DNA of 64,000 nt from Amyloporia xantha. Lineage: Eukaryota; Basidiomycota; Agaricomycetes; Polyporales; Adustoporiaceae. Under the pieces are notes generated by a model, which saw nothing but the letters and a program-made list of their open reading frames with translations, was not told the origin of the DNA and made no database searches. The stretch's first letter is position 1. Each line of letters opens with the position of its first letter. The stretch spans positions 1,426,001 to 1,490,000 of the forward strand of contig JAYKKR010000007.1 in assembly GCA_036971615.1 (NCBI GenBank), in the 5' to 3' direction. Of this stretch, positions 57,842 through 64,000 are shown piece by piece. The translations under genes were made by a program, and so were the position numbers.

Positions 57842-60800
57842 TCACGCGTCATATGCAATGCGAGCGCTGACCCAAGCATAAGGATAGTTATGCTGATAGA
57901 AGTTCCTCAAAGTACGACGTTCGGCAAGGCGTGGAATAGTGGCGTAAGAGCCGCCAATCTAGAAGGATGGAATCAGCAACAGAATCAGAAACGGTCAACT
58001 GCAACGAAACAGAGACGCACCACGACCTGGTGCTTTCCGTCGAAAAAGTCTACTGAATAGCTGGAGCCCGGTCGTCAGGTAGGCACTGCTGAATGACTGT
58101 CTGAAATGGACGAACCCAGGATAGAGACGCGACGGAATAAAGCCGTCATGCTTGTCCAGAGCCGTCGATGTCCACTCCCATACACCCCCGTTATGGCCCT
58201 TCCCACTCTCTTCTTCCCTTCCAGCGGTCGCACTAGGTCACACTTGATGATTAGCATGATGCAAATGCGACAGCGGCGAAACGTACGGAATAGGATGCCA
58301 GTTTCGGAAGCCTACATTCGCGCCTCCTTGGTAGCCACAGTCGAACATATCGAGGAAGAGGCGTAGTTCCGGCTCGGTAGGGATTCGACCACCCTTGACG
58401 CTGGCATAGGTGGACAAGTTGTCAAAAGATGTCACAATCGGCCAGTGTTTTGCTATCTTCATCGGAACTGGGCCATAGAGGGTGCGGACCTTGAGAATGT
58501 GGTCATCGATACTGGGAAATCAAATACACCCAATCATTCTTACGTGGGTTTCGCCGTCGATTTCTACCCAACTGGCAGGATATTGGGCGACGTCTTTTCC
58601 CTTACCCTTGTAATACTCGTAAAACTCTCCATTTGTGACAGGTCGCCATTCAATCTTGAACTGGCCAATCCGGACGTCTCGTTTAGGATGCTCATTGTCC
58701 CAACCGAATGCATGCTCAGCGACTTCCGTTGAGGCGTCGTCGACCTCATCGTCATCATGTCCTAGAGATAGAGTCGCCGGGCCGAGTGTTACGGTCGCAT
58801 GCTCCGGCTGGGGAACAGAATCCCAAGCCTCCGCAAGCACAGACCACGCAGGAGGGCTGAAACCAGTCGGGGGAAGCGTTCCCGTGCCTGCACGTTGCAG
58901 CAGCATGTAAAGCAGCGTCTGACAAGGACGACATCAGAAAAGTGCCACTTTATTCGGTTCGAGTCTTCGCACTAACCTCTGCATGGAACGCTTCGTGCTC
59001 CAGTGTCATGAACAGAACCCGCGCAATCTTCCTCGTCAGCAATACCGCACCAGAATCGATGTCCTGATACAGCTTGAATACCCGCTGCCGCACTCTGTAC
59101 TGGTATGACAGGATGTCAGAAACTGGTGGCCAATCTTCGTCACGCTTGGGGACTTCCGAGTGGGACTAGGTTTTGGTCCATCAGATGACAAAAACGGGCC
59201 AAAGGGAATCCCCAAGCTTACATGACACTGCGTAGGGTCATCTACAATGGGATCAATTCCCCGCTGACAACAACGTTAGACCGTGCGCATCTCGACATAA
59301 GAAAATGCAGAAGAATCTCTGGTTTATCTTACTTCAAAAATATACTAAACAATGCGTTATAAGTAACTCGCCCAATGGACATCTAATGTACACTCACCTT
59401 GAACTCGGCGGGGTCTGTATCAGGCTCCTGCAAGAGTCTAGACAGATGGATGGACAGGAAGGTGGGAATATGTCCCAGATAGAAAAGGCAGATGTGGCGA
59501 AGATCGATAGGTTTCTGGAAGAGCATAGATGGCGGAATCATGCGCTGCGTGATGAAGTCCCACGCCGCCCACATCGTCTGCCATTCCTCAACTTTTGGCA
59601 AGCTAAATGCCGAGACAGAATGTTGGCATGCCGGATCAAGCACAGGAGGTGTCGAGAGCAGAGGAAACATGAATGAGGGCCGCTCAAGTAGCCATAGCGA
59701 GTACTTGGAAGCACTGTCAGTCCAACGGTGAACAGGGCGTAAACCGGCTTTAGTGAATAGTGTGTATGCGTCTCGTTCAGAGTACTGGATAAATGTGAAC
59801 AAACTGCATGCTATTCTTTCCATGTGATAGACACACCTTGTGAGATACTTCGATGTTGACTAATTCGTCTTGCTTGAATGAGTACTTGTCCTTCGTGTCA
59901 GGATCAACAATTGTCTGATCACATGTTGATTTGTAGTACGCCTCATGACAGCCTGCGCGACTACTAATGAGACCTGCAAAGCGGTAATCGTCATTGATAA
60001 CCTACGCTTGTCTTTATTATATTTGCCCACGTATTCCCACTTGCTTTCATCAAACAGGCTTTGATGCCCAAGTGCCCTTCCGGCACCTTTCAACCCGTTC
60101 ATGATAAACGCCCTAGTAATGCCCTTCGAGTCATTGTACGCGCGCTCAATCTCTTCGGGATCATTGTCATGGTCTAAACCAAGTAAGAGAGTGTCTCCTG
60201 AGCCAGCACGCAGTGGCAAGGAGCGTAAGAAATGCAACGTCTTCACCACGAGAGAAGTTGCCCAACGACGATCCTAAGAAGAGTAAGTGCAGGGGAAAGT
60301 GAGCCCCAGGAGTTGAAGGCGGAGTCTCTTCGAGGTCCACAACGCTTCTTTCGGAGGAAGACTCGGACACAGAGCTGGGAGATACATCTCTGCTTAACTT
60401 TGCGACACTGCGCTGGTCGGATAATTTGGCGGTGAGACGTTCGACAGTATCTCGTCCGTCTAACCCACCCTCCTGGATGTACTTGAGACCGTCGTCGTAG
60501 GTTCCGCATAAACCCTGCGTAGCGACCTTCCCACGGATCTGGACTCCTACGTCGGACTGGTTCAGCTGCTTCAAGGTACGCTCGAGCTCGCGTTCTTGGA
60601 GATCGAGGGCGTAGTAAGTGATAGGGCTGCTCATGGTGGGCGGAACCAAGGTTGATAGGGCTGATAGGATGTGGGAAGTCTTCCTCAAGGCGCTGGATGT
60701 GAGGAAGGTCAGTATTCGGGTTTAGATAGCAGACGAGAAGCAAAATCACGTGACTTCAGTACGAAGTACATGATACGAAGGCTTGTCCGTCGATCCAGAT

Positions 60801-61246
60801 GAGCCACGATGACAGATGAGCCACGATGTCAGATCGTTTTGACGATCCGTGATTCGGGAAATGCAAGGGCGCAGCCGAACAAAAGTTACTGGGTAAAGAG
60901 AAAGACATGCTCACCCAGCGCCGAGCTCGACAACCGCCTCGTCCCCTTTCAAATGCCCTCCATCTGCAGCATGCATGACACGGACGATGTCGGCAGCATG
61001 GTTCTTCAGTATATTTTCTTCAGCCGAGAATAGGTAGTATTCGGGAGCTTGGGTGGTGATGTCGTCGTACAATCTCAAACCACGCTCATCATACAAGAGC
61101 ATCGTGGGTAGCGATTTCTGTCTTGTAGGTCTGGACAAACTGGATGTTATTTGCTTGCGGATGTCGGCATCAGTGCTATGGTTGTCCGAGTCACGATGGC
61201 CAGCGCGGACGTTGATGATGTTGACTGTGGTGAACGTGGACGCCAT
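57842..61246 (-). CDS. EGT1: Ergothioneine biosynthesis protein 1 (EgtD-EgtB fusion), with apparent frameshift
   Basis: Eleven exons (61246-60915, 60692-60006, 59952-59837, 59784-59398, 59263-59222, 59165-58977, 58918-58544, 58489-58287, 58232-58116, 58060-58021, 57958-57842) give about 867 aa. Domains in order: EgtD histidine-betaine methyltransferase ('LLYDERGLRLYDDIT', 'VVELGAG', 'LGSSLGNFSR', 'LLLGLDHDND', 'YKSTCDQTIVD'); DinB-like iron-binding part ('HICLFYLGHIPTFLSIHLSR' and 'LEHEAFHAE'); and a C-terminal FGE-sulfatase-like sulfoxide synthase ('WRPVTNGEFYEYY', 'GGRIPTEPELRLFLD', 'GGANVGFRNWHPIP', 'GGVWEWTST'). It makes hercynine from histidine and joins cysteine to it. One extra base in TTTCTTACG near 60,220-60,232, between 'EDVAF' and 'RSLPLRAG', breaks the frame. 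That is either a sequencing slip or a real null allele; all else is intact. Confidence 0.93.
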
Positions 61247-62406
61247 GGCAGGCGTTCAGTTCGAAGCAGAGGAAGATTGAGGAAAGGGGGGAAAGACAAT
61301 GAGACAAGAGGTGCTCTTGTATCCGCACTATATAACCGCGCGCCAGACATTGTGATCAATGTATGACCACGGACGTGCGTCGAGGGCAGTCCCCTGGACC
61401 ACTTATGTAAGCGCCTATGACATCAACGCGCTTGGGGTGACTCGCGGGCAACTCGCGGATGACCGGCCGGTACCCCTCACATCCCCTCAACGGCTCAACC
61501 TACCCCCAAATGCTGGCCAAGATGGAAAGCAGAGTGCTCGCACGGTCGCTGCTGAGCGGCTGCCACCCTATCAGCCCTCCATTTGCCGGTGGAAAGTTGG
61601 TCGCATGTCCATGCATATCAAACGTAACCGTGATCCAGGCGACTGCTTTGGCAAAAGACAGACCTGGTACAGACACCGAATCCTTGCAAGTGGTGCTTCC
61701 GTACGCAGTCAGTTTGAAATGCAAGACAGTTGACTGGATACGAACGTGCGATCACGGCTACAGGGCGTACGAACATGCGTCCGCTGGATGGGACCGTGCA
61801 CAGCAAGCGCCGACGTTAGCATGGAGGCAGACAGGCTTCAGCTGAGAGATTTACGTCAAGTCATAGATCCGAGGATACTCACCCTCGCATTCTAGACGAT
61901 AAGACACAAGCGAAAGCTTCCTTTGTGTCGGATTACACTAATAGAACAGAAGAATCTGACATCGCCAAAAACTCCTTACAACGTTGTCCGAAAAGACCCT
62001 TTTTCGCCTTGATGGATGCAGCGTGTCCAGTTGTAACATGAAACATGAGAGGGAAGGTACCACACGCATTCATTTGCACACCTAAAGATCACTTCAACTG
62101 AGTTACGAGTCTACAACAGGGCAGTCGCCAGATTCCAAGATTGATCGGGATGCTGGCCTGTCCGACAGATCGAACGCCCGCATCTTACACGGAAACAAGG
62201 CCGCGGCCTTGAGAACAGGCAATACAGCGCTCGAAGGCACTCACATTGTCCAAAACTGGCAGTATAAGCAGAGAAAGACACTGCTAGATAAATGATGACT
62301 GCTCACCGCGGACGGCAGCCAATTGACCATGTGAACAGTGAATGCGCAAGCCTCAGCGATGTCCTGTCGGAAGCAGATGGCATGAAGAGACATGGAGAAA
62401 CGGCTA
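61247..62406. other. Intergenic region upstream of EGT1
   Basis: 1.16 kb between the EGT1 start and the 3' end of the palmitoyltransferase gene. No supported gene, RNA or repeat was found; short frames lack splice signals and motifs. Confidence 0.4.
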
Positions 62407-63872
62407 TCATTGATCTTTGTCTATGTTGACAAGCTCAACAGCAAGACGCGCCAGCATATCATCTGTGCGCGGATTACGAGGGAATGCTCTTCCGTCACCC
62501 TTGCTACAGCCCGACAACATGTTACACGTCAGTTCTCCGCAACTTCTACAAGAGCCAAAACGAAAAGCGCACCCTCCACCACCAACAGCGATTCGATACA
62601 CCCAGCCCCATGGTCGATCCCAGCCCATCACTTGTCCCCAATTTCTCCTCCAGCCGACATCGTATATACGAATATGAGAGTGCGCATCCCGAACCAGCCG
62701 ACGTTGTGGATATGACAACTCGTGCTCCAGTGGTGGGTCGGACAACTTGCGACCCGATGAGAATTGTGGAGGAAGAGGAGGTAGTTGACGCAGTAAGAGA
62801 AATGGAGAAAGATGTTCAAGCGTCGTCTGATTTGTCCTATATGACACGGTAAGTTCTTGGGTTTGAGCAGGAAATGAACATTCGAGCATACGTTGCAAGG
62901 TATATGTGATACATCCAAAAGGATCCAAAAACAAGGGCCATAATGATACCATAAAATGCCAGGTATATGTCATGCAGGGGTGTGTTCTCGTCCTGTGTGG
63001 AGGTTCGTTCTGTGAAAACATACGAAAATAGAAACATGCACGTACAATAGCTAGAGGGTTCGTGAAGGCGAAGTAGACCGCCTCCACGCATAGTCCGGCA
63101 ACATATACCGATAGCACAGTGATACATGTCAGAAAATGAATGAACGCTGAATACGTTCTGTGACCCTAACCTCGAGGTAAGCCCACAGATGCAAAATAGT
63201 AATATAACTCGACTCACAATACACTTGTCTCCTAGCCAGAAACAATGATGGTCTTCCGGCACCACGTTAGGAAGCTATTCAGAAGCAGGCTTACACGGCG
63301 CTTACCCATCTTGAGTACACATCTCCCACACGAGCTGCAATGATGCGTCCGCTCTGGTTTGGGCGCGGAGCACTTCCGACACCACTTGCCTGGCTTCCGC
63401 ACCTCTGGCTCATCTTCTTCGGTAGTCAGTAGCGCCTGCATGAAATCCATGTCTTCAGATTCGCCTTCCGCGGCTTCAGTCATTTTGGGTCCAACCGCAG
63501 GTCCCGGATCGCGGGCAAGGATGAGTATGAGAGATGAGAACGAGATGAAGGTGAGAGTATATGTAACCACTAAGTGCGTAAGGAACTGTGCAGGTGAATT
63601 CAGAACCCGGAGATGGTAGTTGACGAGTACAATGAGCAGGGACGGGTGTGGTGCCAACATGAGTATCACAGCCACTGCCAGCGAGTTGTGAATCGAGTAT
63701 AGAGCGCCTGTCGCATGGAAAGGCACTACGTACGGATGAGAGGTAAGTAATGGTACCATCGCTTGCGGGTCGGCTCAGAGTCCGTTTCGTCCTCATCGTC
63801 ATCCCAATGTGTGAGATTAGGTGGCGGTTCAGAAGGTGGTGTAAGCAAGGGGCTCCTGCGGGGTATCGACAT
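62407..63872 (-). CDS. DHHC palmitoyltransferase (PFA3-like)
   Basis: Six exons (63872-63734, 63674-63306, 63252-63218, 63165-63046, 62992-62892, 62836-62407) give 397 aa. It attaches palmitate to cysteines of membrane proteins. Seen: two N-terminal membrane segments ('LAVILMLAPHPSLLIVLV', 'LVVTYTLTFISFSSLILIL'), the Cys-rich domain 'WCRKCSAPKPERTHHCSSCG', 'CVLKMDHHCFWLGDKCIGHR' with the DHHC core, two more membrane segments ('AFIHFLTCITVLSVYVAG', 'IYLAFYGIIMALVFGSFW'), the TTxE motif 'TNQTTLEHL', and a PaCCT-like 'YDVGWRRNWGQVMG'. The residue after DHHC is Phe, not the usual Pro, and Asp replaces the usual Asn before KC. PFA3 (vacuolar) is the likeliest relative, but other Pfa types cannot be excluded. 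Confidence 0.85.
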
Positions 63873-64000
63873 GCTGAATAGATGAAAATGGTGTCCAGGT
63901 GTACTTAGCCAACGGTGTGCCTGTCGTGCATGTCTTGCAAGGTCGCTGCCTTTGTCAAGCTCGGAAAGAAAGATGAAGCAGAGCAGAGCGACCGAGAGCG
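63873..64000. other. Upstream flank of the palmitoyltransferase gene
   Basis: The last 128 bp of the window; presumably its 5' UTR and promoter. Nothing more can be supported. Confidence 0.4.

Overview
The window is fungal nuclear DNA, most likely from an Agaricomycete (Basidiomycota). Genes are split by many introns of about 48-60 bp, divergent promoters are short, and the gene set (2-oxoglutarate dehydrogenase, BMS1, DHR2-type helicase, fused ergothioneine synthase EGT1, PEBP, DHHC acyltransferase) is typical of such a genome. It falls into two compartments.

Positions 1 to about 33,600 are a CpG-poor, AT-rich nest of mobile DNA. A repeat module at 1-500 recurs at 18,477-18,977 and, inverted and rearranged, around 29,030-30,000. 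Behind the first copy lie three host-like genes of unknown function: A (+, 543-2,995), B (-, 3,213 to about 4,740) and C (+, 5,289-8,038). Next comes a decayed Helitron-type Rep-helicase (8,241-15,568) with a USP-like peptidase domain at its C-terminus. From 16,044 to 31,958 there are long inverted and direct repeats, degenerate minisatellites, a perfect 16-bp-stem hairpin present twice, two elements with CATCAGG termini (one carrying a tRNA-like Pol III unit), and no convincing gene. A truncated DDE transposase (31,994-32,439) and a nonsense-ridden Ty1/copia gag with part of its LTR (about 32,645-33,560) close this part.

Positions 33,732-64,000 are a gene-dense euchromatic arm: a CoA-transferase family III enzyme (-), KGD1 (+), BMS1 (-), a Cep57/Ppc89-like coiled-coil protein (+), a DUF4203 membrane protein (-), a DHR2/DHX33-like DEAH helicase (+), an NAD-dependent epimerase/reductase (+), a secreted PEBP-like protein (+), an unknown membrane protein (+), EGT1 (-, with an apparent one-base frameshift) and a DHHC palmitoyltransferase (-). 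The exon chains given were rebuilt by hand from splice signals and keep phase to the stop, apart from EGT1.

The two compartments meet inside the CoA-transferase gene. Its last 1.2 kb is almost without CpG, its first 0.57 kb is CpG-rich, and the frame is intact throughout. The CoA-transferase and KGD1 share a 181-bp divergent promoter; one enzyme uses succinyl-CoA and the other makes it.
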